From Hymenobacter sp. BT18 (GTDB taxonomy: Bacteria > Bacteroidota > Bacteroidia > Cytophagales > Hymenobacteraceae): a DNA stretch of 64,000 bases. This document shows positions 24,120 to 32,738 of this stretch, piece after piece. Position 1 is the first letter of the stretch. Each line of letters opens with the position of its first letter. The notes below the pieces were generated by a model. It did not search any database. It worked only from the letters and a program-made list of their open reading frames with translations, and was not told where the DNA came from. Both the position numbers and the translations under genes were made by a program. Where the stretch lies: contig NZ_CP050954.1 in NCBI RefSeq assembly GCF_012273015.1, forward strand, positions 2,520,001 to 2,584,000, given 5' to 3'.

Positions 24120-26621
24120 ATGACGCACACCTTCACCACCGGACTGGTCAGCTCTCTTAAAGCGTTTGCTGCCCTGCTTCTTCTGCTTGTTACCGCTCTG
24201 CTTCCCAACTCGCTGCTGGCGCAAACCAACGGCATCATTCGGGGCACCGTGCGCACCGCTGATGCCCAGCCCGCCGAGCAGATAAACGTAGCCTTGGAAG
24301 GCACTGCCCGCGGCACTGCCACCGATGCCCAGGGCGCCTATGTTCTCCGAGGGGTAGTGCCCGGTAGCTACACCCTGGTGATTTCGCTGCTGGGCTACGA
24401 GCCGAAGCGGGTGCCGGTAGAAGTGAAAGCTGCCGAAACCACCCGGGTAGCGGAAGTAGTGCTGGCCGAAAGTGCTCAGCAGTTGCGCGAGGTAGTTGTG
24501 AGCGGCAACCGCACCAATAAGTTTGCCCGCAAGCAGTCGATGGACGTAAACAAGATGCCACTCGATAACCTGGAAAACCCGCAGGTATACGCCACCGTGG
24601 GCAAGGAATTGCTGACGGAACAACTGGTGTTTTCGGTGGATGATGCCACCCGCAACGCCCCAGGTCTGCAGAAGATGTGGGATGCTACTGGCCGCGGCGG
24701 CGACGGCGGTGCCTTTTATGCCGCGCGGGGCTTCGTTACGCAAAGTCAGCTGCGCAACGGCGTAGCCGGCAACGTGACCGGCAACATTGATGCGGTCAAC
24801 CTGGAGAAGCTGGAAGTTATCAAAGGCCCCTCGGCTACCTTGTTCGGATCGGCGCTGACCTCGTACGGCGGCCTGCTGAACCGTGTTACGAAGAAGCCTA
24901 CGGACACTTTCGGCGGCGAAATTAATGTGGCAGCCGGTTCCTACGGCTTCCACCGCGTGAGTGCCGACGTGAACTTGGTGGATCAGAGCACCCCCGCCGA
25001 CCAGCCCAAGACCCTAGGCTTCCGTTTAAACACGGCGTACACGTACGAAGACAACTTCCAGAATAAGGGCTACACGGGCTTCAACAAGAACTTAGCCGTG
25101 GCACCCAGCCTGCAGTGGCGCCCCACCGACCGGCTGACGGTCAACGTGGATGCAGAAATTTATAACGGCCGCGGTACGGGCAACCAGTTTATCTTCTTCT
25201 ACTTCCCGTCGGCTACGCTGGGCTTCGACCGGGCCGATAAGTCGCCGTTCGATTACCGCCAGTCGTATCAGGGGCCAGGGCTGATTCAGGAGTCGCGCAG
25301 CACCAACCTTTTTGGGCAGGTACGCTATACTATTTCGCCCAGCTTCACGGCTACCACCTACCTGACCAGCAGCAACAGCTACTCGGACGGCAACTCGGCG
25401 TACTTCTACCTAACGCCTTCTACCCCAGGCTTCCGCCTCCGCCACCCCGAACTGCCCGAAGCCGACAACTACCTGGTTCGGGCCGACCAATCGACCGACA
25501 ACAGCCGGCGGCAGCTGTGGGAAGCGCAGCAGTTGTTCAACGGCGACTTTCAAGTAGGCAGCTTGCGCAACCGTGTGGTGCTGGGCCTGGATTTCCTGCG
25601 CGTCGACTCGGATATCAATTTCATCGGGGGTAACGCCGATACCGTGGCCTTGTCCTCGCCTCGGCCCGTGCTGGACCAATTCAACGGGACCAACATGAAT
25701 GCCGTGTACGCCCGCGGCGGCGGTGGGCGCTACCTGGTTACTACTAAGTCGAATACCTATAGTGCCTTTGTATCGGATGTACTGAACCTGACGGAGCAAC
25801 TGAGCGTGCTGGCCGCCCTGCGCGTAGACCACGTCAACAACACCGGCGGGCTGTTTTACTCGCCCGTGGCGGCGTATAAGCAGACTACTTTTTCGCCGAA
25901 ATTCGGGATGGTGTATCAGCCGGTGAAAGACCGGGTGAGTGTGTTTGCCAACTACCAGAACAGCTTCAACAACCTGGGTATTTACCTGGCCGAGGACGGC
26001 CGCCGCCCGCTGGCCCGGCCAGAGCGGGCCAACCAGTGGGAAGGTGGGGTGAAGCTGGATGCCGCAGCCGGCCGCCTCAGCGCCACGGTGAGCTACTACG
26101 ACATACGGGTGCAGGACCGGCTGCGGCTGCTGGGCTACGCGCCCACCACCTTCGAAGCCATCAATGCCCAGGATGCCACCCAGCGCAGCAAGGGGGTAGA
26201 AGTTAGTGTTATTGCCAACCCCGTGAGCGGCCTGAATGTAGTCGGGGGCTTCTCCTACAACGACTCGAAGTTTGAGGACTCGCCTGAGGACGTGAACGGC
26301 CGCCGGCCCAACACCGCTTCTTCGCCCTACCTGGCCAACGTTTGGGTAAGCTACCGGCAGGCTGAGGGCGCGCTGCGTGGCCTGGGCGCGGGCTTTGGCG
26401 GCAACTATGCCAGTGAAAACCGCGTGCTGAACACGAACACCAACGTGTTTACCCTGCCCAGCTACACGGTGCTCAACGCCAGTATCTTCTACGACCAGCC
26501 TAAATACCGCATTTCAGCCAAGGTGGACAACCTCACCGATAAGCAGTACTGGACGGGTTACACCACCATGAATGCGCAGAGGCTGCGCAGCGTTGTGGGC
26601 AGCATTGCCTATAAGTTTTAA
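24120..26621 (+). CDS. TonB-dependent siderophore receptor
   Basis: An 833-residue outer-membrane receptor. After a signal peptide (to about LAQ) comes a CarboxypepD_reg-like beta domain (GIIRGTVRTADAQPAEQINV to about residue 110), then a plug (about 115-270, with GFVTQSQLRNGV, VEKLEVIKGPSATLFGS-like sequence and GLLNRVTKKP), and a beta-barrel ending in Phe (GSIAYKF). The plug wording is that of FhuA/FpvA-type ferric siderophore receptors. It pairs with the PepSY protein gene 118 bases downstream, and candidate iron operators lie in its promoter. Confidence 0.92.
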   Translation: MTHTFTTGLVSSLKAFAALLLLLVTALLPNSLLAQTNGIIRGTVRTADAQPAEQINVALEGTARGTATDAQGAYVLRGVVPGSYTLVISLLGYEPKRVPVEVKAAETTRVAEVVLAESAQQLREVVVSGNRTNKFARKQSMDVNKMPLDNLENPQVYATVGKELLTEQLVFSVDDATRNAPGLQKMWDATGRGGDGGAFYAARGFVTQSQLRNGVAGNVTGNIDAVNLEKLEVIKGPSATLFGSALTSYGGLLNRVTKKPTDTFGGEINVAAGSYGFHRVSADVNLVDQSTPADQPKTLGFRLNTAYTYEDNFQNKGYTGFNKNLAVAPSLQWRPTDRLTVNVDAEIYNGRGTGNQFIFFYFPSATLGFDRADKSPFDYRQSYQGPGLIQESRSTNLFGQVRYTISPSFTATTYLTSSNSYSDGNSAYFYLTPSTPGFRLRHPELPEADNYLVRADQSTDNSRRQLWEAQQLFNGDFQVGSLRNRVVLGLDFLRVDSDINFIGGNADTVALSSPRPVLDQFNGTNMNAVYARGGGGRYLVTTKSNTYSAFVSDVLNLTEQLSVLAALRVDHVNNTGGLFYSPVAAYKQTTFSPKFGMVYQPVKDRVSVFANYQNSFNNLGIYLAEDGRRPLARPERANQWEGGVKLDAAAGRLSATVSYYDIRVQDRLRLLGYAPTTFEAINAQDATQRSKGVEVSVIANPVSGLNVVGGFSYNDSKFEDSPEDVNGRRPNTASSPYLANVWVSYRQAEGALRGLGAGFGGNYASENRVLNTNTNVFTLPSYTVLNASIFYDQPKYRISAKVDNLTDKQYWTGYTTMNAQRLRSVVGSIAYKF

Positions 26622-26739
26622 GCTCAAGTAGTACGCCCGCCTTGGGAGCAGCCTGCGGTGCTGGGTTGCTCCGAAGGCGGGCTGAGCCTTGGCACTAACC
26701 GGCCGGAGGCAATGTTAGCTTCGTTTCTACTCCTTCGCT

Positions 26740-27879
26740 ATGACCCCATTCAAGAAAGCTGTTGGCAAGCTGCACCTCTGGCTCGGGCTGGCATCGGGGC
26801 TGGTGGTGTTTATTGTGAGCATCACCGGGGCCATCTTCACGTTTCAGGACGACATCCGGGACCTGACGGAGCCCTGGCGCAAGGTGGCCGTGCAGGCTAC
26901 GGCACCCGTGCTGCCCTCGCGCCTGCAGGCCGCGGCCCTGGCCGGCCAGACAGATGCTACGGCCGCAGATACTTGGGTAACGTACTTCGGCCCTGACCGC
27001 TCCGCCACCGTTTTCTACACGGCCAAAGATGGGGCCCTGATGCTCGTTTATCTGAATCCCTACACGGGGCAGGTGCTGCACAAGCAGGACCTGCGTACGC
27101 ACTTTTTTACCATCATTCAGGAAATCCACATGCACCTGCTCCTGCCCGAGGCGGTGGCCAAGTGGGTGGTGGGTGGCGGTGTTTCCATTTTCGTGGTGAT
27201 GCTGCTCACCGGCCTGGTGCTGTGGTGGCCCAAGCGCCAGCAGGAGCGCAAGCAGCGTTTCACCATTAAGTGGGGTGCCCGGTGGCGGCGCGTCAACTAC
27301 GACCTGCACAACGTGCTGGGCTTTTACGCGGCCAGCATTGGGCTGGTGCTGGCGTTGTCCGGCTTGTTCATGATTTTCCCTTGGATGCTCAAGCCGATTG
27401 TGTTGGTGGTGGATGGGGGCAAGCCGGCTCCGCCGGAGATTATGGAAACCAAGCTCGACACCCTGCAAACCGTAACGGCGGCCGCCCAGCCTCTCCCCGA
27501 CATCGTGTACCGCAACGTGCGCCGCCTTTCGCCCACCCACGAGATGGTCCTCATCGGGCCCACCGGCACGGGCAAAGCCCCCGCGTACTGCTGGACCTAT
27601 CAGAAAGCCCTGCACTATTACCACCGCGACGAATACGCCTTCCACCCCTTATCGGGCCAGTTGCTGGAGTCGCGTTTCCACGCCCGCAAAAGCGCCGGCA
27701 CCAAGTTCGCCGATATGAACTACGACCTGCATACTGGCCAGATTCTAGGCTTTGGGGGCAAACTGGTAGCCTTCCTGGCCAGCCTGATTTCGGCCAGCCT
27801 GCCCGTGACGGGCACCATCGTGTGGTGGGGGCGCCGTAGCAAAACCCGGCAGAAAAACCGGCAATTAGTAGCCGGCTAA
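26740..27879 (+). CDS. PepSY-associated membrane protein (putative siderophore reductase)
   Basis: A 379-residue inner-membrane protein of the PepSY-TM family. The opening KKAVGKLHLWLGLASGLVVFIVSITGAIFTFQDD is the family signature; further membrane segments are around VGGGVSIFVVMLLTGLVLWW, LGFYAASIGLVLALSGLFMI and the C-terminus, with histidine-containing HLWLG, HMHLLL and DLHNVLG positions that could bind haem. Members next to TonB siderophore receptors are thought to reduce iron from imported siderophores. It is the last gene before a strong terminator. Confidence 0.88.
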   Translation: MTPFKKAVGKLHLWLGLASGLVVFIVSITGAIFTFQDDIRDLTEPWRKVAVQATAPVLPSRLQAAALAGQTDATAADTWVTYFGPDRSATVFYTAKDGALMLVYLNPYTGQVLHKQDLRTHFFTIIQEIHMHLLLPEAVAKWVVGGGVSIFVVMLLTGLVLWWPKRQQERKQRFTIKWGARWRRVNYDLHNVLGFYAASIGLVLALSGLFMIFPWMLKPIVLVVDGGKPAPPEIMETKLDTLQTVTAAAQPLPDIVYRNVRRLSPTHEMVLIGPTGTGKAPAYCWTYQKALHYYHRDEYAFHPLSGQLLESRFHARKSAGTKFADMNYDLHTGQILGFGGKLVAFLASLISASLPVTGTIVWWGRRSKTRQKNRQLVAG

Positions 27880-27884
27880 AACCC

Positions 27885-27920
27885 AAACGGCCCCAACCAT
27901 GCTGCTGGTTGGGGCCGTTT
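27885..27920. terminator. Bidirectional terminator
   Basis: A perfect 15-bp stem (27885-27899 with 27906-27920, AAACGGCCCCAACCA and its complement) with a 6-nt loop, between the converging PepSY and phosphorylase genes. Confidence 0.85.
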
Positions 27921-27942
27921 GCTTTCAAATCAAACTAGTACG

Positions 27943-29592
27943 CTAGGCGTTGTACATCTTCTCGTAGTACTCCTGCGCCATCCGGCCCGACTCAAACGTG
28001 GGCTCTACCTCACGCATGGCGTTTTTCTGGATTTCGAGGAACCGCTCGGGCTGGCCGTAGTAGATAGGCAGGATTTCCTGCTCCAGCACGTCCAGGATGC
28101 CGGTGGCTTCGAGGTCGTCCTTCACGTGCTCAGGCTCGTTGATGTTGGCCAGGGGAATGAGGAAGCCGTTTTCGCCCTCACGCACAAACTCCGGAATCCA
28201 GCCATCGGCAATGCTCAGGCTTACGCAGCCGTTCATGGCGGCCGTCATGCCGCTGGTGCCCGAGGCCTCCCGCGGGAAGCGCGGGGTGTTCAGCCAGATG
28301 TCGGAGCCCTTTTTCAACGCCGCCGACAACGCCAGCTCGTAGCCCGTGAGGACCGCGCAGTTCTTAAAGCCCCGGGTTTTCTGGATGATGTCGTTGAACA
28401 TGCCGATAGCACCGTAGTCCTTGGGGTAGGGCTTGCCGGCCCAGATAACCTGCACGGGTCGTTCGGTATTGGTTACCAGCTTCACAAACCGCTCGAAATG
28501 GCGCAGAATAAGGTCGGCGCGCTTGTAGCCGGCAAAGCGGCGGGCCCACACAATGGTCAGCACCTCGGGGTCGAAGATGTTGCCCGTCTGGTCGGCCACG
28601 ATGTCGAACAGCTCCTTTTTCAGCTCCCGCTTACGCTGGCGCAGGGCCGCATCATCGTTGGCTTCCAGGGCCTTGTGGAGCTGGGCATCGCGCCAGTAGG
28701 TGCCGTTTTGGGAGTTGGTAATGTAGGTGATGGGGCAGATGCCGGGGTTGGAGCCCCACATCTGGTTGGCTACATCCCCGTGCACCCGGGAAACGCCGTT
28801 GGCAATGCGCGCCATCCGCAGGGCCGTGAGCGTGTAGTTTAGCCGGTCGTTTTCTACGCCCACCAGCTGCCGCACTTCGCTGCCTGAAATCTTCCCAAAG
28901 AAGGTCATGTCTTCGAGCAGGCGCATGGGCTGCTCCTCGTTGCCAGCCAGCTCGGGCGTGTGGGTGGTGAAAACCAGCCGCTTTTGCACCTCCGCCAGCT
29001 GGCGGCCGTGCTTTTCGTAGAGGTAAAATGCCAGGGGCAAGCCGTGGCCCTCGTTGAGGTGGTACACCTCTACCTGGTGGCCGAGCAGGTCGAGCAGGGT
29101 GCCGCCGCCGGTACCCAGCACCATGCTTTGCGCTACCCGGGCGGCCTGGTCGGCGTCGTAGAGGCGGTGGGTGATGGTACGGGAGATGTAGTCGTTTTCG
29201 GGAATATCGGTGGTGAGGAAGAACATGGGCGCCGTGCCGAACACCTCCGGGGCCAGGTACAGGGCCTTCACTTTAACCTCGGCGCCGTGAATGGTGATGG
29301 GAAACACCAAGCCGGTGTCCTGCAAGAAAGAGTAGGCTTTGTGGCGGTAGTCCACGCGCATGGTCTGGTCTTCGTTGCGCGTCTGGTCGTAGTAGCCATC
29401 CGACCACAAGATGCCGATGCCGACCAGGTTCTGACGCAGCTCGTAGGCCGAGCGCATGTGGGAGCCGGCCAGAAATCCCAGGCCGCCGGAGTAGGTTTTG
29501 AGCGCCTGATCAAGCGCGAATTCCATGGAGAAATAGGCCGCGGCGGTGCTGTACTCGGCCGCAGGCTGGTAGAAGGAGAACGTGAAAGCCAT
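27943..29592 (-). CDS. glgP: Alpha-glucan phosphorylase homologue lacking the PLP lysine
   Basis: A 549-residue GT35 protein of the short alpha-glucan phosphorylase type. It has KTYSGGLGFLAGSHMRSA, the glycogen-binding-type HLNEGHG, the phosphate-binding ARRFAGYKRADL and REASGTSGMTAAMNG. In characterised phosphorylases the last motif reads GMK or NMK and that lysine forms the Schiff base with PLP; here the codon at 28243-28245 gives Thr (about T450). The rest of the motif, including E442, is kept. It may use PLP non-covalently, be a lineage-specific variant, or be inactive. The start ATG at 29592 is chosen over an in-frame opening to 29694. Confidence 0.85.
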   Translation of the reverse strand: MAFTFSFYQPAAEYSTAAAYFSMEFALDQALKTYSGGLGFLAGSHMRSAYELRQNLVGIGILWSDGYYDQTRNEDQTMRVDYRHKAYSFLQDTGLVFPITIHGAEVKVKALYLAPEVFGTAPMFFLTTDIPENDYISRTITHRLYDADQAARVAQSMVLGTGGGTLLDLLGHQVEVYHLNEGHGLPLAFYLYEKHGRQLAEVQKRLVFTTHTPELAGNEEQPMRLLEDMTFFGKISGSEVRQLVGVENDRLNYTLTALRMARIANGVSRVHGDVANQMWGSNPGICPITYITNSQNGTYWRDAQLHKALEANDDAALRQRKRELKKELFDIVADQTGNIFDPEVLTIVWARRFAGYKRADLILRHFERFVKLVTNTERPVQVIWAGKPYPKDYGAIGMFNDIIQKTRGFKNCAVLTGYELALSAALKKGSDIWLNTPRFPREASGTSGMTAAMNGCVSLSIADGWIPEFVREGENGFLIPLANINEPEHVKDDLEATGILDVLEQEILPIYYGQPERFLEIQKNAMREVEPTFESGRMAQEYYEKMYNA

Positions 29593-29858
29593 CAGGAAGT
29601 TGGAAGGGGAAAAGGCAGAAAAAGCGCGGAACTCTATGCAGCCGGGAAGGTGCAAAATTCCGGGGAGAAGATACAGTGCCAGCGGCATTTCCACGCTATA
29701 CGCCGGGTTTCTGTACGTTCGGCCCGGCCCAACCGATGCGAGTTTCCCGGTTTTTTATAACAATACCTTAATATTACCATGCGGCAAACGCTGGTTCTAC
29801 CCCGCTAGCTTTGCCGACTCTCTTACTTCTCTTTTTTCACCACCCCAACCTTTCCTTC

Positions 29859-31295
29859 ATGCACATTGCCCGTTTGCTTACCGCCAGCCTACTCGGCGTG
29901 GCCTTCGCCTGCACGTCCATTCAGGACCCCGCCCCCCAAGCCCCAGTAGCCGCCGCTGCCGCCCAAAACATCAGTGCCACCGGCTTTCCCGAAACCTTTG
30001 AGAGTGGGGTTAAAACCGCCTACACTACCGGCTCCGTCACGCTCGGCTCGGGCTCCTGGACGCTGAACGACGCCCTGCTCGGCAACACCACCGCCGACCG
30101 TAAAACCGGCACGCAGTCGGTGCGGGTGCGCAACGTGGGCTCCCTGAGCATGAACTTCAACACCACCGCCGGCGCGGGCGTCATCACGGTGCAGCACGCC
30201 GTGTACGGCACCGATGGCAGCTCGCAGTGGGAGCTGTGGGCCAGCACCAACGGCGGCTCCTCCTACGCCAAAGTGGGTAGCACCATCACCACCAGCAGCA
30301 CCAGCCTCGGCACGGCTTCCTTCACGGCTAACCTCACGGGCAACGTGCGCCTGCAGATCCGCAAGACTTCGGGCGGCACCAACCGCATCAACATCGATAA
30401 CGTGACCATCGAGCAGTACGGCGGCACCACCACACCGCCCCCCACTGGTACGGCCAAGAAATTCCTGTTCGATGGTTCGCACGGGGAGCTGGCTGGCAAC
30501 GCCGACTGGGTGCTGGACGTGAACAGCGGGGTGGCGTCGTCCATACCTACGCCAGCCCAGAGCGGCATCACCAGCACCACGTCCGAAACCTACTGGACGG
30601 GCGCCATCTCGGCCTGGGGCGTGGCCCTGGTAAAGCGCGGCCACACCGTGGAGCAGCTGCCGGCCGGGGGGCGCATCACCTACGGCGACGCCACCAATAC
30701 CCAGGATCTGAGCAAGTACAGCGTGTTTGTGGTGGATGAGCCCAACGTGGTGTTCACGGCCGCTGAGAAAACGGCCATCCTGCGCTACGTGCAGAACGGC
30801 GGTGGCCTGTTCATGATTTCCGACCACATCATTTCCGACCGCAACAACGACGGCTGGGACTCCCCCGAAATCTGGAACGACCTGATGCAGAACAACTCGG
30901 TACAGGCAAACCCCTTCGGCTTCTCGGTGAACTCCGACAATATCGTGGAGAACAGCAGCAACGCGCTGGTGAGCAGCACCAACCCCATCATGAACGGGGC
31001 TCTGGGCACGGTGTCGCAGCTGTCCTTCCACAACGGGGCTACCATGACACTGAGCCCCACTGCCAACTCTACCGTGCAGGGCCTGATCTGGCGCGTGGGT
31101 GTAGCCCAGGGCAATAGCAGCGTAATGGCCGCCAGCAGCACCTTCGGGACCGGCCGCGTGGTCATCATCGGCGACTCGTCTCCCGCCGACGACGGCACCG
31201 GCTCGCCCGGCAACACCGTGTACGACGGCTGGAACGAGAACGTAAGCCACGCCCGCCTGCATCTGAATGCCTCGCTCTGGCTGGCTAAGCTCTAG
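29859..31295 (+). CDS. Secreted protein with GATase1-like domain
   Basis: A 478-residue exported protein. The signal peptide ends near FACTSIQDP, so it may be a lipoprotein. An adhesion-type beta module (about 45-185) covers ISATGFPETFESG to INIDNVTIEQYGG. A TPPPTG linker follows, then a domain (about 205-478) starting KKFLFDGSHGELAGNADWVLD, with VFVVDEPNVVFTAAEKTAIL and GGGLFMISDHIIS. That second part looks like a class I glutamine-amidotransferase/ThuA-like fold used in uncharacterised secreted Bacteroidota proteins. Substrate unknown. A -7-like TAGCTTTG lies at 29806-29813. Confidence 0.78.
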   Translation: MHIARLLTASLLGVAFACTSIQDPAPQAPVAAAAAQNISATGFPETFESGVKTAYTTGSVTLGSGSWTLNDALLGNTTADRKTGTQSVRVRNVGSLSMNFNTTAGAGVITVQHAVYGTDGSSQWELWASTNGGSSYAKVGSTITTSSTSLGTASFTANLTGNVRLQIRKTSGGTNRINIDNVTIEQYGGTTTPPPTGTAKKFLFDGSHGELAGNADWVLDVNSGVASSIPTPAQSGITSTTSETYWTGAISAWGVALVKRGHTVEQLPAGGRITYGDATNTQDLSKYSVFVVDEPNVVFTAAEKTAILRYVQNGGGLFMISDHIISDRNNDGWDSPEIWNDLMQNNSVQANPFGFSVNSDNIVENSSNALVSSTNPIMNGALGTVSQLSFHNGATMTLSPTANSTVQGLIWRVGVAQGNSSVMAASSTFGTGRVVIIGDSSPADDGTGSPGNTVYDGWNENVSHARLHLNASLWLAKL

Positions 31296-31321
31296 GAGAA
31301 TAACTGCTTAGTTGAAATAAG

Positions 31322-31353
31322 AACCCCTGGTAGCCAGCTGCCAGGGGTTTTTT
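31322..31353 (+). terminator. Terminator after the secreted protein
   Basis: A 9-bp stem AACCCCTGG (31322-31330) with 31341-31349, followed by a run of six Ts (31348-31353). Confidence 0.85.
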
Positions 31354-32034
31354 GTGCCTGGCCAAAGAGTGAGGTAGCGGAAATGCTTGAGCAGGTAATG
31401 ACAATTAGCTACGGCTACAGCAGAAGTTCACCGCAAAGTTGGCCAGCCAGGCGGCCTGTGAGCAGGCCCTCTGGGAGGTAGCCACAGTAGTGGCTATAGT
31501 CGCGTTGTCCAAGGACATTTAGTATCTGCCGGCAAGCAATGAAACGAGCCAATCCTGGCAGAAGACACTGATGCTACCCGATTCGCTGCCCAGGCGAAAG
31601 TAACTCCTCACTTTCCCAGCGAAAGCCGCTTGCTTAGCGAATAGGATTTAACCCCGGCCAACGCCCGCGCCCCGCAAGTGGCGCGGGCGTTTCGGTATGA
31701 CGGTTTTAGGCCTCTAAAGCGAAATTTCGCCGTTTTTTCAGCTTCAGGAATTGCGTCGGCGTTTTTGGATACTGGCAATTGAGCCAATATCTTGCCACTC
31801 ATCCCACCGCTGAAATCCCCTATGACAGGCTCTTCTTTGTTCTTCGGGGCGCTTAGTCGGGGCCTTGCCAACCAACCGCCACGCTTCCGCCTGCTGCCCT
31901 ACAAGGCCTGAGCCATAGAATTGAACAAGCAAACAGGCACCTAAGAACGTGAAAGCCTGGTTTCAAAGGTGGCTACCTGCTGCCCCCGAACATCCGCCAG
32001 GCTTCTAAGATCTTAACGCCCAAGTACTCCCAAT
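31354..32034. other. 680-base gap with an orphan hairpin
   Basis: The longest gap in the window. Minus-strand openings of 62 and 87 codons (31744-31932 and 31608-31871) overlap each other in different frames and resemble nothing known; they could be remnants. A strong hairpin sits at 31660-31691 with no gene ending nearby. There is no repeat array like those at other boundaries. It might contain a small RNA or decayed gene. Confidence 0.45.
31660..31692 (+). terminator. Orphan terminator-like hairpin
   Basis: A perfect 12-bp GC-rich stem (31660-31671, AACGCCCGCGCC, with 31680-31691), an 8-nt loop, then TTT. It lies 365 bases beyond the previous gene, which already has its own terminator. Confidence 0.5.
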
Positions 32035-32697
32035 ATGCCCAACCTACAAGCCTGCATTTTCGACCTCGATGGCGTCATCGTGGATACTGCCAAGTTTCAC
32101 TACCAGGCCTGGAAAACGCTGGCCCACGGCCTGGGCTTCGATTTCACGGAGCACGACAACGAGCGGCTAAAGGGCGTGAGCCGCATGCGGTCCTTGGAAA
32201 TCATTCTCGAAATCGGCCAGCAAACGTTACCGGAAGACCAGAAGCTGGCCTTGGCCACGCGCAAAAATGAAGCATACCTGGAAGACGTGCACCGCATGAC
32301 CGAGGCCGATGTGCTGCCCGGGGTGCGCCGCTTCCTGGAAGAGTGCCGCGCCGCCGGCCTGAAAACCGCCCTGGGTTCCGCTTCCAAAAACGCCCGCCTC
32401 ATCCTCGACCGGGTAAACCTGCTGCCCCTCTTCGACGCCATTGTGGATGGCACCGACGTGGCCAATGCCAAGCCTGACCCCGAGGTGTTTCTGAAAGGGG
32501 CGGAGGCCCTGGGCGTGGAGCCGGCTCACTGTGTGGTGTTCGAAGACGCCGTAGCCGGCCTCGAAGCGGCCCGCAACGGCGGCATGCACTGTGTTGGTGT
32601 CGGGGATGTAACTATCTTAGCAGAAGCCGATTTTGTGATTCCCGGCTTTGAAGATATGACGGTAGCGCGCCTCCACGAATTAGAAGTCTGCCACTAG
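32035..32697 (+). CDS. pgmB: Beta-phosphoglucomutase
   Basis: A 220-residue HAD-family mutase that converts beta-glucose 1-phosphate to glucose 6-phosphate. FDLDGVIVDTAKFHYQAW supplies the nucleophile Asp and the acid/base Asp; the cap follows with KGVSRMRSLE; later motifs are ALGSASKN, the KPDPEVFL lysine loop and VVFEDAVAGLEAA. It directly precedes the GH65 phosphorylase gene, whose product is beta-glucose 1-phosphate, so they form one pathway step pair. Confidence 0.93.
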   Translation: MPNLQACIFDLDGVIVDTAKFHYQAWKTLAHGLGFDFTEHDNERLKGVSRMRSLEIILEIGQQTLPEDQKLALATRKNEAYLEDVHRMTEADVLPGVRRFLEECRAAGLKTALGSASKNARLILDRVNLLPLFDAIVDGTDVANAKPDPEVFLKGAEALGVEPAHCVVFEDAVAGLEAARNGGMHCVGVGDVTILAEADFVIPGFEDMTVARLHELEVCH

Positions 32698-32738
32698 CCC
32701 CTTCCACTGAAAACTCTCCCCTTACTTTCCCTTATCCA

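Noticed and set aside
29889..31262. 457-codon minus-strand frame opposite the secreted GATase1-like protein
   Set aside because: The plus-strand gene has a signal peptide, two domains and a terminator; the antisense frame is Gly/Ala/Val-rich shadow sequence.
31608..31932. Overlapping minus-strand frames of 62 and 87 codons in the 31.4-32.0 kb gap
   Set aside because: They overlap in different frames, have no recognisable motif and no promoter; a decayed gene is possible but not supportable.
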